Shown here piece after piece: positions 26,990 to 35,665 of a stretch of 64,000 nt of DNA. The notes beneath the pieces are model-generated. The model did not search any database, had not been told where the DNA came from, and saw only the letters and a program-made list of their open reading frames with translations. The stretch spans positions 62,001 to 126,000 of the forward strand of contig CAWFKW010000007.1 in NCBI GenBank assembly GCA_963816535.1, written 5' to 3'. The stretch comes from CAWFKW01 sp963816535. Lineage in GTDB: Bacteria; Bacteroidota; Ignavibacteria; Tepidaquicellales; OLB5. A program made the translations under genes and the position numbers. Position 1 is the stretch's first letter. Every line of letters begins with the position of its first letter.

Positions 26990-27185
26990 GCGAAGCTTGT
27001 CCCCGAACTAATCGGGGAGCGGGGATCTATATATTTGAAAAATTATTAAATTCGATTGCGCATATTGGGGTGGGAGTTTTAATACCACCCCCTCCGCATC
27101 TCCCCCTGTTAGGGGGAGACAAAAACATTCAATTTCTAACGTCCCCTCCTGACAGGAGGGGGTAGGGGGAGGTGTGAAGTTATCA
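26990..27185. repeat. Repeat-rich space upstream of the ABC transporter
   Basis: Contains a CCCCGC/GCGGGG element with inner CCCCGAACTAATCGGGG (26992-27025) and then a 100-bp pair of CCCCCTGTTAGGGGG and CCCCTCCTGACAGGAGGGG hairpins (27090-27180). The remainder up to 27334 has no obvious feature. Confidence 0.7.
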
Positions 27186-27334
27186 ACCATCACATCCACT
27201 GTCCTCTTCAACTTAACTTCATTGGGTTTTACTATCTATATTTTTAATTTACCCTTTTGAAACTATATTATGGCAGCCGCCATTGTAGTAATTACGGCAA
27301 TCTTGGAATCCTAAACTACTAATAAAATATCAAA

Positions 27335-28708
27335 ATGGAAAATCAAAACAGCGTTCTAAACATACAGGATATCGAAAGCTCTTTATCAGGCATCGCTCAG
27401 GATGAGTTCTTCGACATGTTTAAAAAAGTGCGCAGGCTTATGATAGAACTGGTTGAGCCGCTGGAGACCGAGGATTTTGTTATACAGACTGAATGGTTTA
27501 TGAGTCCCCCGCGCTGGCACATCGGCCACGTTACATGGTTCTATGACCAGCTGCTGAAAAAATTTTATAAGGACTATAAGCCTTACAAAGACGATTTTTC
27601 ATTTTATCTTAATTCATATTACCAGGCATTCGGGAAGCCGTTCAATAAATCACGGCGCGGAACCATATCTAGACCTACCGTGAAGGAAACGCTGGACTAC
27701 TGGAATTATATCAACCGGCAGGTAGCCGCGTTCTTTAAATCGACTGAGATCAGCATTACCATTCTTCGCCATTTTTTATTAGCGTACAATCACGAATGGC
27801 AGCACCAGGAACTTTTGGTTTACGACCTCCAGCATCTGCTTCAGGATAAATACAAACCAAAAAATATGAAGAAACCGCCCGCCACAAACGGGCACGCGCA
27901 TAAGAAAGAAATGATAAAGATACCGGGCGGAATTTACGAGCTTGGTTTTGACCTGATGAAATGGAAAAACTATTTTGCATACGATATAGAAATGCCGCAG
28001 CATAAAGTTTATTTAAACGATTACTATATAGACAATGCTCCAGTAACTAATGGCGACTTCCTCCAGTTCATCAACGACGGCGGCTATACAAATTATAAAT
28101 TCTGGCTTGATGAAGGATGGCAGTGGGTGAACCGCGAAGGTATTCACGCGCCCATGTACTGGGAAAAAAATGAGAACGGCAACTGGGTTAAACATGATTT
28201 CAAAGGGAAACGCTTTATAGAAAACTTTGCGAATGAGCCTGTGATAAATGTAAGCTTCTTTGAAGCGGATGCATACGCGCGCTGGGCAGGCAAGCGATTG
28301 CCAACCGAAGCTGAATGGGAAAAAGCCGCAAGCTGGGATGAAGATAAAGGCGTTAAACGACTTTACCCGTGGGGCGACGAAGAACCAACTGAGTTCCATG
28401 CTAATTTACTTGAGTCAAAGATATGGGCGCCGACCGATATTTTTAATTACCAGGATGGCAAGAGTTTCTACGGCTGTTACCAGATGCTGGGCGATATGTG
28501 GGAATGGACAGGCTCAGAGTTTGTTGCGTACCCCGGATTTAAATCCGGATTTGCTGAGTACAATGATAAGTGGTTCTCGAATCAGAAAGTACTGCGGGGC
28601 GGCTCCTTCGGAACGCCAAAGCTTTCGACCCGCAACACATACCGCAACTTCTTTAAAACACATGAGAGATGGCTGATAAGCGGATTTCGCTGTGCAAAAG
28701 ACGCATAA
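27335..28708 (+). CDS. egtB: Ergothioneine-biosynthesis EgtB-type iron-dependent sulfoxide synthase
   Basis: EgtB joins a sulfur donor (cysteine or gamma-glutamylcysteine) to hercynine using O2. The N-terminal DinB-like domain carries the iron ligands: H65 in IGHVTWFYD and H153/H157 in HEWQHQE. The C-terminal FGE-sulfatase/C-type-lectin domain (about 205-455) has PVTNGDFLQFINDGGY, RLPTEAEWEKAA and LRGGSFGTPK. 457 residues. An EgtD homologue lies 5 kb away. Related SUMF1/PvdO-type enzymes are the main alternative; the pairing with EgtD favours ergothioneine. Confidence 0.88.
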   Translation: MENQNSVLNIQDIESSLSGIAQDEFFDMFKKVRRLMIELVEPLETEDFVIQTEWFMSPPRWHIGHVTWFYDQLLKKFYKDYKPYKDDFSFYLNSYYQAFGKPFNKSRRGTISRPTVKETLDYWNYINRQVAAFFKSTEISITILRHFLLAYNHEWQHQELLVYDLQHLLQDKYKPKNMKKPPATNGHAHKKEMIKIPGGIYELGFDLMKWKNYFAYDIEMPQHKVYLNDYYIDNAPVTNGDFLQFINDGGYTNYKFWLDEGWQWVNREGIHAPMYWEKNENGNWVKHDFKGKRFIENFANEPVINVSFFEADAYARWAGKRLPTEAEWEKAASWDEDKGVKRLYPWGDEEPTEFHANLLESKIWAPTDIFNYQDGKSFYGCYQMLGDMWEWTGSEFVAYPGFKSGFAEYNDKWFSNQKVLRGGSFGTPKLSTRNTYRNFFKTHERWLISGFRCAKDA

Positions 28709-28737
28709 GTCAATTAATAATTACTAATAATATTTTT

Positions 28738-28797
28738 TGCACCCCTCCTTGATAAGGAGGAGTGTCCCGATGACAATCGGGACGCGGTGGTCTTAAT
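28738..28797. repeat. CCTCCTTGATAAGGAGG and CCCGAT/ATCGGG palindromes
   Basis: Two adjacent hairpins between egtB and the toxin gene. The first resembles the element at 30126-30170 closely. Confidence 0.7.
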
Positions 28798-28812
28798 TAG
28801 CAAACAAAAATC

Positions 28813-29091
28813 TTAATAGACTTCATCATGTTTGCCTACAGCCAATAAATGAATTACTAACTCTTCTTTTTCATCCTGCAAAATTTCAAATATTATCCTT
28901 ATATCATTTGTGACTTTTGATGACCAAATACCTTCGAATTTTCCTTTTAATTTGTGAGTTTTGAGTGTGGGGTCAAAGGGATTAATTTCGAGTTTTCTTA
29001 AAACGTTATCTATTTTCAAGCCAATAGAAGGATTACCTTTAAAAATCTTTACATAATCTCTTCCAAATTTATTGCTTTTGACTAGCTGCAT
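28813..29091 (-). CDS. RelE/YafQ-family toxin (mRNA interferase type)
   Basis: 92 residues. MQLVKSNKFGRDYVKIFK and the end NDIRIIFEI…VIHLLAVGKHDEVY are typical of the YafQ/RelE fold, which cleaves ribosome-bound mRNA. The start lies inside the last codons of the antitoxin gene (23-nt overlap), as is normal for these operons. Repeats flank the pair on both sides, consistent with mobility. Confidence 0.85.
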   Translation of the reverse strand: MQLVKSNKFGRDYVKIFKGNPSIGLKIDNVLRKLEINPFDPTLKTHKLKGKFEGIWSSKVTNDIRIIFEILQDEKEELVIHLLAVGKHDEVY

Positions 29092-29257
29092 TTCTCAGGT
29101 GTTTAATAATAGTTTCCGCATCACCTTTTATGTAATTACCTTTTTTATACTCTTTCCTGGATTCGTTAATTTCTTTAAGAAGTTTATCTATTTTTTGCTG
29201 CTTAGTGAGTCTTTTTGTCACTGTCTTTCTTTTGGAAGATTTAATTTTTATTGGCAT
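29069..29257 (-). CDS. Antitoxin partner of the RelE-type toxin
   Basis: 62 residues from the ATG of MPIKIKSSKRKTVTKRLTKQ; a TTG 18 nt upstream would add six residues. Highly basic N-terminus, then an amphipathic helix (KIDKLLKEINESRKEYKKG) and a short tail that could cover the toxin. No helix-turn-helix or AbrB motif recognised, so the DNA-binding class is unknown. The assignment rests on gene order and overlap. Confidence 0.72.
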   Translation of the reverse strand: MPIKIKSSKRKTVTKRLTKQQKIDKLLKEINESRKEYKKGNYIKGDAETIIKHLRNAASQKQ

Positions 29258-29317
29258 CTTATATAATTTATTCAAAATTATTGAACTTTATAGTAAAATA
29301 CAATCTATAAGTATAGT

Positions 29318-30028
29318 TCAAACCAACTCTTCAATCCCGCTAATAACATAATCCGGCTTCACATCGCCGGTTATATCCCCTGCCGGGGAATTTTGGATTA
29401 AGATAGAATTAATTCCTACGTTCTTTGCTCCTATCACATCGCGTTTGTAGTTATCGCCAATATACACCAGTTCATTCGGCTTCATCCCGAAATGGTTAAT
29501 CGCAATTTCAAATAATTTCGAAGAAGGTTTAATCGCGCCATGGTCGGTTGAAAAAATAAGTAAGTCAAACAAATCATATACTTCTTCCTCTTTAAGTCTT
29601 TCTTTGAAATAAATACTCTCACACCATACGTTACTTATCAAGCCAAGTTTATGAACTTTTGATAATTCATTTAATACTTTTCGGCAATTATCCGGGACCC
29701 AGCCGCATTCGTGAGCCGCAAATGTTTTTTCAATTAAATCTTTTTCATCGGATTCAAATTCTTTAAAGTATTCATCTGCATCTAAAAATTCTCTGACTGT
29801 CGGAAACGCATCGAAGAAATCCGGGTCCCTGCTTTTCTCAAGTAGTTTCATGTATGAGAAATAAAAAAAATCGTGCAGTTCAGAGTTGATATATTTTGTC
29901 CCGCCGAAAGATTTATAAATTTTTTCATAATCCTGTTCATCGCCATACCTGTTGCCTCCGAACATAATGGTTTTATCCATGTCGAATAACAGAACCTCAA
30001 ATTGTCTGATAAATTCTTTTGCGGACAT
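29318..30028 (-). CDS. HAD-superfamily hydrolase
   Basis: 236 residues from the ATG of MSAKEFIRQFEVLLFDMDKT; a longer frame reaches 30106 but runs through a perfect palindrome and reads poorly. HAD motif I is VLLFDMDKTIMFGG (nucleophile D, acid D), motif II lies near LGLISNVWCESIYF, motif III is a Lys in GAIKPSSKLFE, and motif IV is VYIGDNYKRDVIGAKNVG. The alpha-helical cap inserts after motif I. Likely a phosphatase of small phosphorylated metabolites; substrate unknown. Confidence 0.88.
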   Translation of the reverse strand: MSAKEFIRQFEVLLFDMDKTIMFGGNRYGDEQDYEKIYKSFGGTKYINSELHDFFYFSYMKLLEKSRDPDFFDAFPTVREFLDADEYFKEFESDEKDLIEKTFAAHECGWVPDNCRKVLNELSKVHKLGLISNVWCESIYFKERLKEEEVYDLFDLLIFSTDHGAIKPSSKLFEIAINHFGMKPNELVYIGDNYKRDVIGAKNVGINSILIQNSPAGDITGDVKPDYVISGIEELV

Positions 30029-30045
30029 CTTCTTATAAACAGTGT

Positions 30046-30069
30046 AGGTCAAAGATATATCTTTGACCT
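30046..30069. repeat. Perfect 24-bp palindrome AGGTCAAAGATA/TATCTTTGACCT
   Basis: Two exactly complementary 12-nt halves with no loop, in the 5' region of the HAD gene. It could be an operator for a dimeric regulator or a REP-type repeat; the sequence alone does not decide. No T-run is present, so it is not a terminator. Confidence 0.85.
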
Positions 30070-30125
30070 GAAAATTACTTTGCAGAAAATGTTCTCTTAT
30101 ACTCAAAGCAGACCTCCCCGCTCTA

Positions 30126-30172
30126 ACGAGTTCCCCCTCCTTGATAAGGAGGGGGCCAGGGGGTGGTCAAAT
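30126..30172. repeat. CCCCTCCTTGATAAGGAGGGGG palindrome
   Basis: Same family as 28740-28760. It lies between the HAD gene and the T9SS gene and continues into CAGGGGGTGGTC. Confidence 0.7.
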
Positions 30173-30180
30173 AGAAATAT

Positions 30181-32034
30181 TTATTTTGTCAATATCATTT
30201 TCTTAGATTCCTTAAAATCACCTGCAATTAACTGGTAAAAATAAATTCCGCTTGCATATTTCGATGCCTTCCAGTCTGCTTCATACGTTCCCGGAGTTAG
30301 CTTTTCATTTACCAAAGTCTCGACTTCTCTGCCAAGTATGTCAAAAATTACCAGTCTCACGATTGCCGTCTGACGTTTCATGTCAGCAGGCACAGAGAAT
30401 CTTATTTTTGTAGATGGGTTAAACGGATTCGGATAGTTTTGCGATAATGCAAATGTTTTCGGAATTTCTGAAGAAATATTTTTTATTCCTATCGGAGCCC
30501 TGCCGTATTCAACATTTAACGTCCATTGCTCCAGGGTTCCCGATGACGTTCCGTTATTATAAACATCAAGGATCCAGTTTCCCGACGGATCCATGTTGTT
30601 AAAACTGCTAAGCGGTTTATATGGCATATATTCACCGGTGAACTGGGCATTTCCGTAATTAACTGAATACGGCCCTGAGTCATCAAGCAATGTGTTTCTG
30701 AAATTAGCGCCGCTGCCGCCGGCATGGTATATCAGGGTATCGTTTACTGACTGATGGATCAGGTAAAATTCAAGGTCGGCGTCGTTCGGATAGGTTACAC
30801 TGTCAATCGATACGGTTACATTGTACACATAATAAGAAGTGACATCGCGGGGACGGAAATATGTTGTATCATAATTATGACCATGGAACATATTTTTATG
30901 AAGAAACGCTTCAACGCTTCGTCCGGTCCATACCGTTGTGTCTTCCTCTGTCCATTGTGTTATGTGATTTGCGTTGATGCCGCCTGCAGATGTAAAATCG
31001 CCGCCTGCATATAGATCGTAATAAATTGAGGTTGAGTCAACCGGATCAAGCAGCCCATGCCCTTCACATGAGAGGGCATAAACGGCATTCCCGGTATCAA
31101 TTCCGCTTCCCATCGGGCTCCATGAATTGCCGTCCCATCTTGCAATCCTGTTAAGACTCTGTGAACCAGAATGTAAGAAACTGCCGCCTGCGACAAGCCT
31201 GTTTCTGTAAACAGCAAAAGCATATACAATGTTATCTAAACCGCTTGCAACCGCCGACCATGTTGTTCCATTCCATCTTGCAATATGGCTTGCGCTGACG
31301 CCGCCGGCAATAGTAAATGTACCGCCCGCAATCAGATCGCCGTTGTAAAGAGCTAATGCATGAACATTACTGTTAACCCCTGTACCCAACGGCGACCAAG
31401 AAGCGCCGTCCCATTTTGCTATGAAGTTACAGCTAACCCCGCCCGCAGCGGTAAAATTACCTGCCGCAATTATATTACCGTTGTAAGTGCATACCGCGTA
31501 AACAGCGCCGTTAGTTCCGTTTCCCAACGCTGACCATGTGCTTGTGGCTCCATCCCACTTTCCGATATTATTGAGCCTGATCCCAAAACGTACGCTGTCG
31601 AATAATCCTCCTGCATACAATTTACCCTGTGTATCATAACATAAGGCGTTAACCTGTCCGCTCAATCCGTTGCCAAGCTTGCTCCACGCCCCGCTTCCGT
31701 AACCGGCGGCAATATATTTAATAGATGTATCTCCGGAGCCTCCGTAAGTGAATGCGCCTCCAATACGAAACGCGCCCACAGTCATTGCGGTCACTTTGTT
31801 TCCTGCGCCTCCGTTTGTCGGAGACCAGGCAGAATTATTAAATGAAGCTATGTAGTGCGCAACAACGTTACCGGCCGTTGTAAAATCACCGCCTGCATAA
31901 ATTTCTCCGTGATAACCATATGAACTTAACGAATATACAGGGCCATTTACGCCAAGACCCAACGGCTCCCAGTTTTGAGAATAAGATGTCACAGATAAAA
32001 AAATTGTTATGCAGGAAATTATAATATTTTTCAT
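30181..32034 (-). CDS. T9SS type A cargo: propeller plus P-domain, sorting signal
   Basis: 617 residues. Signal peptide ends VTSYSQ-N. Six or more repeats of the type G-x-x-V-N-A-L-x-x-Y-x-x-x-L-Y-A-G-G-x-F form a propeller (Delta-60/Kelch-like). Residues about 370-520 match a proprotein-convertase P-domain-like sandwich (VTYPNDADLEFYLIHQ, MDPSGNWILDVYNNG). The end is a T9SS CTD: ALSQNYPNPFNPSTKIRFS, then an LGREVETLVNEKL block and GIYFYQLIAGDFKESKKMILTK. Ribosome binding site AAAGGAG. The gene is divergent from the 32333 paralogue. Confidence 0.92.
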   Translation of the reverse strand: MKNIIISCITIFLSVTSYSQNWEPLGLGVNGPVYSLSSYGYHGEIYAGGDFTTAGNVVAHYIASFNNSAWSPTNGGAGNKVTAMTVGAFRIGGAFTYGGSGDTSIKYIAAGYGSGAWSKLGNGLSGQVNALCYDTQGKLYAGGLFDSVRFGIRLNNIGKWDGATSTWSALGNGTNGAVYAVCTYNGNIIAAGNFTAAGGVSCNFIAKWDGASWSPLGTGVNSNVHALALYNGDLIAGGTFTIAGGVSASHIARWNGTTWSAVASGLDNIVYAFAVYRNRLVAGGSFLHSGSQSLNRIARWDGNSWSPMGSGIDTGNAVYALSCEGHGLLDPVDSTSIYYDLYAGGDFTSAGGINANHITQWTEEDTTVWTGRSVEAFLHKNMFHGHNYDTTYFRPRDVTSYYVYNVTVSIDSVTYPNDADLEFYLIHQSVNDTLIYHAGGSGANFRNTLLDDSGPYSVNYGNAQFTGEYMPYKPLSSFNNMDPSGNWILDVYNNGTSSGTLEQWTLNVEYGRAPIGIKNISSEIPKTFALSQNYPNPFNPSTKIRFSVPADMKRQTAIVRLVIFDILGREVETLVNEKLTPGTYEADWKASKYASGIYFYQLIAGDFKESKKMILTK

Positions 32035-32052
32035 TGGATTCTCCTTTGATCA

Positions 32053-32175
32053 AATACCGGCAAATACGGCAGTAAAACGGGCATCCCCAGAAAAATGCAG
32101 AGGCGCATACTGCCGCATACCGGCTTATAAATTTTTGATGAATTGTATTCAGGTGTGTTTGGAATGCCCGTTTCC
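32053..32175. other. Interleaved inverted repeats (element A) upstream of a paralogue gene
   Basis: Arm a is CGGCAGTA (32067-32074) pairing with TACTGCCG (32108-32115); arm b, immediately after a, is AAACGGGCAT (32075-32084) pairing with ATGCCCGTTT (32164-32173). The order a-b-a'-b' cannot form two nested hairpins; it forms a pseudoknot if transcribed. ATACCGGC also repeats directly at about 32055 and 32117. The right edge is 158 nt before the 32333 start. It overlaps the likely promoter of the T9SS gene on the other strand. Confidence 0.7.
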
Positions 32176-32332
32176 ATTCTTCCTCCGAATTGTTTACTTA
32201 GGCAAAAATAAATTTTATTTAGCTCTCAACGCAAAGAAAAAATAGTATAAATGTAACTCAACTTTCCAGAATAATTAGTTATTTTCATAAAATTTTACTA
32301 TTTTTCTGTATAATTTGTAACTTAGTTTAAGC

Positions 32333-33775
32333 ATGAAAAACACAAAATTAATTCGTCTTCTGAAATCATTCGATAAAAATGAATTCACTGATCTCAGAAG
32401 TTTTGTAAAATCTCCTTTCTTTAATAAAAGGCATAAGGTAACTGAGTTACTTGAAGCCCTTTGCAAATATTACCCCTCATTCAAAGTATCTGAAATTCCA
32501 AAAGAAAAAATTTTCGCAGCCGTTTATAGGAACGCAAAGTATAGTGATGAATTAATGCGGAACCTTATTTCACACCTGTATAAACTTGCAGAAGAATATC
32601 TTGAACAAAAAGGATTCAGAGATGACTTCATTAACAGGAAAAGATATTTACTTAAGGAGCTAACGCAAAGGGACCAGTTCAAACTGTTTGAAAAAAATTT
32701 AAAGATAACTAACGACTATCTTAGCCGGAACAAAATACTGGACAGCGAATATTTTCTTAAACATTATTTCATCGAGCTTGAAGTAATACACTTTCTTAAC
32801 AGGAGTAAAAGCGCTCCGTTCCTTGTAAATGATAACGCGCAGAAGATCGCCGATAACCTGCTTCATTTTTTCCTGATCGCAATGATGGGAATAAATTCAT
32901 ACATGATAAACCAGTCGAAGAATGCTTTTGATTATGATTTCAAAATGTCATTTCTCTCAAAGATACTTGAGCATATAGAAGAGAAAGGCTATGAGCACAT
33001 GCCTCACATATTGATGCACTACAACAGTATAAAATTATTAATGACCGGGGAAGAGCGCTATTTTTACGGGTTAAGAAATGTTCTGTTCAATCAAAGAAAT
33101 GAATTCGGCGCCGTTGATATCTATAATATCTACGTCTTTCTCAACAGTTATTGCTACCGGCGTTACACCGCGGGGGATATTGAGTTTGCACGGCTCGGGC
33201 TTGAGCTGTATAAGAATATGTTTGAAAACAACGCTCACGCTACCCAGGGATATGCACACCATATACTTTTCAAGAACGTTGTCACCTGCGCGCTGAGCGT
33301 TAATAAAACTGCATGGACGGAATACTTTATCGAAAAGTATAAAGACGAACTGCAGGCAGAACACAGGGAGAGCTCTTATAACCTGTGCAACGCATTTTTG
33401 AAATTCCACCTTGGTAATTATAGAGGCGCGCTCACGTGCCTATCTAAAATTACGATGGAAGATATCACTTACAAAATTGACGCTAAGGCGCTGACCGCAA
33501 AGATCTATTACTGCACTAATGCGCATGAATCTCTCCTGTCGCATTTTGATTCATACAGGCATTTTCTGAAAACTAACCATATGATACCCGCCAGGCTTAA
33601 GGAGACTCATTTGGGCTTCGTAAATTATATGTCGCGTTTTGTTAACTTGAAAGATAAGAATGATGAAGCGGCGTTAGAGGTTCTTTCAGCTGAAATTTCT
33701 AAAGCGCCCTATTTTGTTCATAAGTTCTGGCTGCATGATGAAGTAAAAAAACATGCCTGCAATAATGCAGCTTAA
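32333..33775 (+). CDS. Hypothetical protein, 480 aa (three-copy family, copy 1)
   Basis: Starts MKNTKLIRLLKSFDKNEFTD and carries SFVKSPFFNKRHKVTELLEAL within the first 45 residues; the same core (L-x-x-LLK-x-x…FV-x-SP-x-FN) begins the proteins at 37767 and 50326. All three are helix-rich throughout, have no signal peptide or membrane segment, and share SYRHFLKTN-like wording near residue 410. A TPR/HEAT-like helical repeat fold is plausible but unproven. Convergent with egtD, with a 4-nt overlap. Function unknown; the upstream element A may regulate it. Confidence 0.85.
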   Translation: MKNTKLIRLLKSFDKNEFTDLRSFVKSPFFNKRHKVTELLEALCKYYPSFKVSEIPKEKIFAAVYRNAKYSDELMRNLISHLYKLAEEYLEQKGFRDDFINRKRYLLKELTQRDQFKLFEKNLKITNDYLSRNKILDSEYFLKHYFIELEVIHFLNRSKSAPFLVNDNAQKIADNLLHFFLIAMMGINSYMINQSKNAFDYDFKMSFLSKILEHIEEKGYEHMPHILMHYNSIKLLMTGEERYFYGLRNVLFNQRNEFGAVDIYNIYVFLNSYCYRRYTAGDIEFARLGLELYKNMFENNAHATQGYAHHILFKNVVTCALSVNKTAWTEYFIEKYKDELQAEHRESSYNLCNAFLKFHLGNYRGALTCLSKITMEDITYKIDAKALTAKIYYCTNAHESLLSHFDSYRHFLKTNHMIPARLKETHLGFVNYMSRFVNLKDKNDEAALEVLSAEISKAPYFVHKFWLHDEVKKHACNNAA

Positions 33776-34800
33776 TTATTTTTCCCCATCAGGCACAGCG
33801 CAAAATAATTTTTGCTGTCAGTCCATTTGTTCAGAACTTTTAAGCCTGCATTGTTAGCTATGTCGTTTATCATTTGTCCGGTGAATTTGTAAGAGTTCTC
33901 GGTATGGATAGTTTCTCCTTTGTAGAAATGAATTTTTTCTTTTATCCCATGGATGCATACGGCTTGTTCGACAGTCGAAACCAAATGCATTTCCATCCTG
34001 CTCTCGGCGCGGTTAAAATAAGCGCGGTGGCGGAATTTTCTGAGGTCAAACTCGCCCCCGAGCTCGTTATTAATACGCTGCAAATGGTTTATGTTGAACA
34101 TCGCCGTAACTCCCGCCGCGTCATCGTAAGCGGCATTCAGAACAGCCTCATCTTTCACAAGGTCAAAGCCGATTAGAAAAGTATCGTCTCCCCTCATTAT
34201 TCTCCCGATGCGCATAACCAGGGCCATAGCATCGGTAAGGTCAAAGTTGCCAATGCTTGAGCCAAGGAACACTATCATCTTAGGAAGCGCTGTAATTGAA
34301 TCCGCAACTTTCAAACCTTCTTCATATTCTGAAAGAACGCCCTTTACGGCCAGCCTGTCAAAATCTTCTATGAGCGACTCGGAGCTGGGAATGATTATGT
34401 CTGAAACATCGATAGGTATATAAGTGAGTCCGCCGTTATTTGAAATGAATGAATTTATTATGTAGCGGGTCTTGATGGAAGTTCCTGCGCCAAGCTCTAA
34501 TATAACACTCTTGCCGTTGTTAATCTTATAGATTTCGCTTGAATGATGTTTTAGTATTTCAGCTTCGGTGCGTGTTACATAATACTCGGGCGTCTCGCAG
34601 ATCTTCTCAAACAGCGCCGAACCGGCAGCGTCATAAAAATATTTCGGCAGAAGAAATTTATTGAGAGCCAGCAGCCCTACTTTAACGTCTTCAGCGAAAG
34701 TATTTTTCCTGATACCGCTGTTAACATAGTAGAGCGAGAACCTTGAGCTGATCTCGCGAAGTTCAACTTCAAATATGCTATTTTTATCAGGATTTTCCAA
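33772..34800 (-). CDS. egtD: L-histidine N(alpha)-methyltransferase (EgtD)
   Basis: EgtD trimethylates histidine to hercynine with SAM, the first step to ergothioneine. 342 residues. The family pattern is present: GLLALNKFLLPKYFYDAAGSALFEKIC, the SAM-binding ILELGAGTSIKTRYII, the substrate-site segment YIPIDVSDIII and the glycine-rich MIVFLGSSIGNFD. It is separated by 5 kb from egtB on the opposite strand. Start chosen at the ATG before EVELREISSRF; no strong ribosome binding site. Confidence 0.9.
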   Translation of the reverse strand: MENPDKNSIFEVELREISSRFSLYYVNSGIRKNTFAEDVKVGLLALNKFLLPKYFYDAAGSALFEKICETPEYYVTRTEAEILKHHSSEIYKINNGKSVILELGAGTSIKTRYIINSFISNNGGLTYIPIDVSDIIIPSSESLIEDFDRLAVKGVLSEYEEGLKVADSITALPKMIVFLGSSIGNFDLTDAMALVMRIGRIMRGDDTFLIGFDLVKDEAVLNAAYDDAAGVTAMFNINHLQRINNELGGEFDLRKFRHRAYFNRAESRMEMHLVSTVEQAVCIHGIKEKIHFYKGETIHTENSYKFTGQMINDIANNAGLKVLNKWTDSKNYFALCLMGKNN

Positions 34801-34951
34801 TTTTGAAGTAATTTTGTTTGGGCGAAGCTAAATTTAGCAATAATTTCAGGCAGTTCCAAATTTATATTTATAACGGATGGACTAAAGCAAATACCCCACT
34901 TTCGCATAAAAAGTTCCGGCGCAATTTTATTATTTTTCTATTGGGGCTCTT

Positions 34952-35665
34952 TCACAGCGTATTCAGCTGCTGTGCTTCATAAACTTTTATTGCCGAGCCT
35001 TTTGCCAGTGTAACGTTATACGGTTTTTGAGAATCAATGGATTTCCAGTGATTGCCGTACACCTCGCCGAAATCAAAATTTGTTTTAAAATCAGTTACCG
35101 GGTATATTTCCCAGATCGGATGCTCGACCCTGTATACAAGAGTCTCTCCCGAGCGTGTTGTTCCAAATCCCCACTCATGTTCTTTAAAGAAATGTTCCGC
35201 CGAATTTTCCGGCGGCATGAAAGATTTATTTTCAGCCTGAACTTTTATTGAGTATTCCTTTGAATCGACTTCAATCGTATGAGACAGCAAGATCTTTTCA
35301 TCGAACGCAATTTCATTCTTCATATTAATCTTCCTGTAATTCTCGTTGAAGAAAATATTTGCTCCCAGAACGGTAAGATAGTTCGGGACAAACTCGCGTA
35401 TGAAAACAACTCCTCTTTGTTCTTTGTACTTAACATAGAAACGAAGATTTATTTCAGGGAAGTTAACGTTAAAAGGAACGTGAATTCCTTTAACTTTGGT
35501 ATCTGCAAAATCAAATGCCACCAGGCTGATAAACGCAGCGCCGCCGATTGTATCAGGCTGAAATCCTTCGGGCAGATACGGCTGAAGCGCCTCCGGCTCA
35601 ACCCGGTAAGAAGCCAAAAGGAGATTCTCCCACTTTGCAGTCAAAAATATTTTTTTATCGCTCAT
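34952..35665 (-). CDS. DUF2071 (YqjF-like) protein
   Basis: 237 residues. MSDKKIFLTAKWENLLLASY and PYLPEGFQPDTIGGAAFISL are the family opening; NLRFYVKYKEQRGVVFIREF follows. DUF2071 proteins have no defined biochemical role; the fold resembles acetoacetate decarboxylase. Cytosolic by appearance. It overlaps the PAP2 gene upstream by 4 nt, so the two are translationally coupled. Confidence 0.87.
   Translation of the reverse strand: MSDKKIFLTAKWENLLLASYRVEPEALQPYLPEGFQPDTIGGAAFISLVAFDFADTKVKGIHVPFNVNFPEINLRFYVKYKEQRGVVFIREFVPNYLTVLGANIFFNENYRKINMKNEIAFDEKILLSHTIEVDSKEYSIKVQAENKSFMPPENSAEHFFKEHEWGFGTTRSGETLVYRVEHPIWEIYPVTDFKTNFDFGEVYGNHWKSIDSQKPYNVTLAKGSAIKVYEAQQLNTL

Noticed and set aside
30029..30106. 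26-residue N-terminal extension of the HAD gene
   Set aside because: It crosses the perfect 24-bp palindrome and precedes motif I by more than usual.
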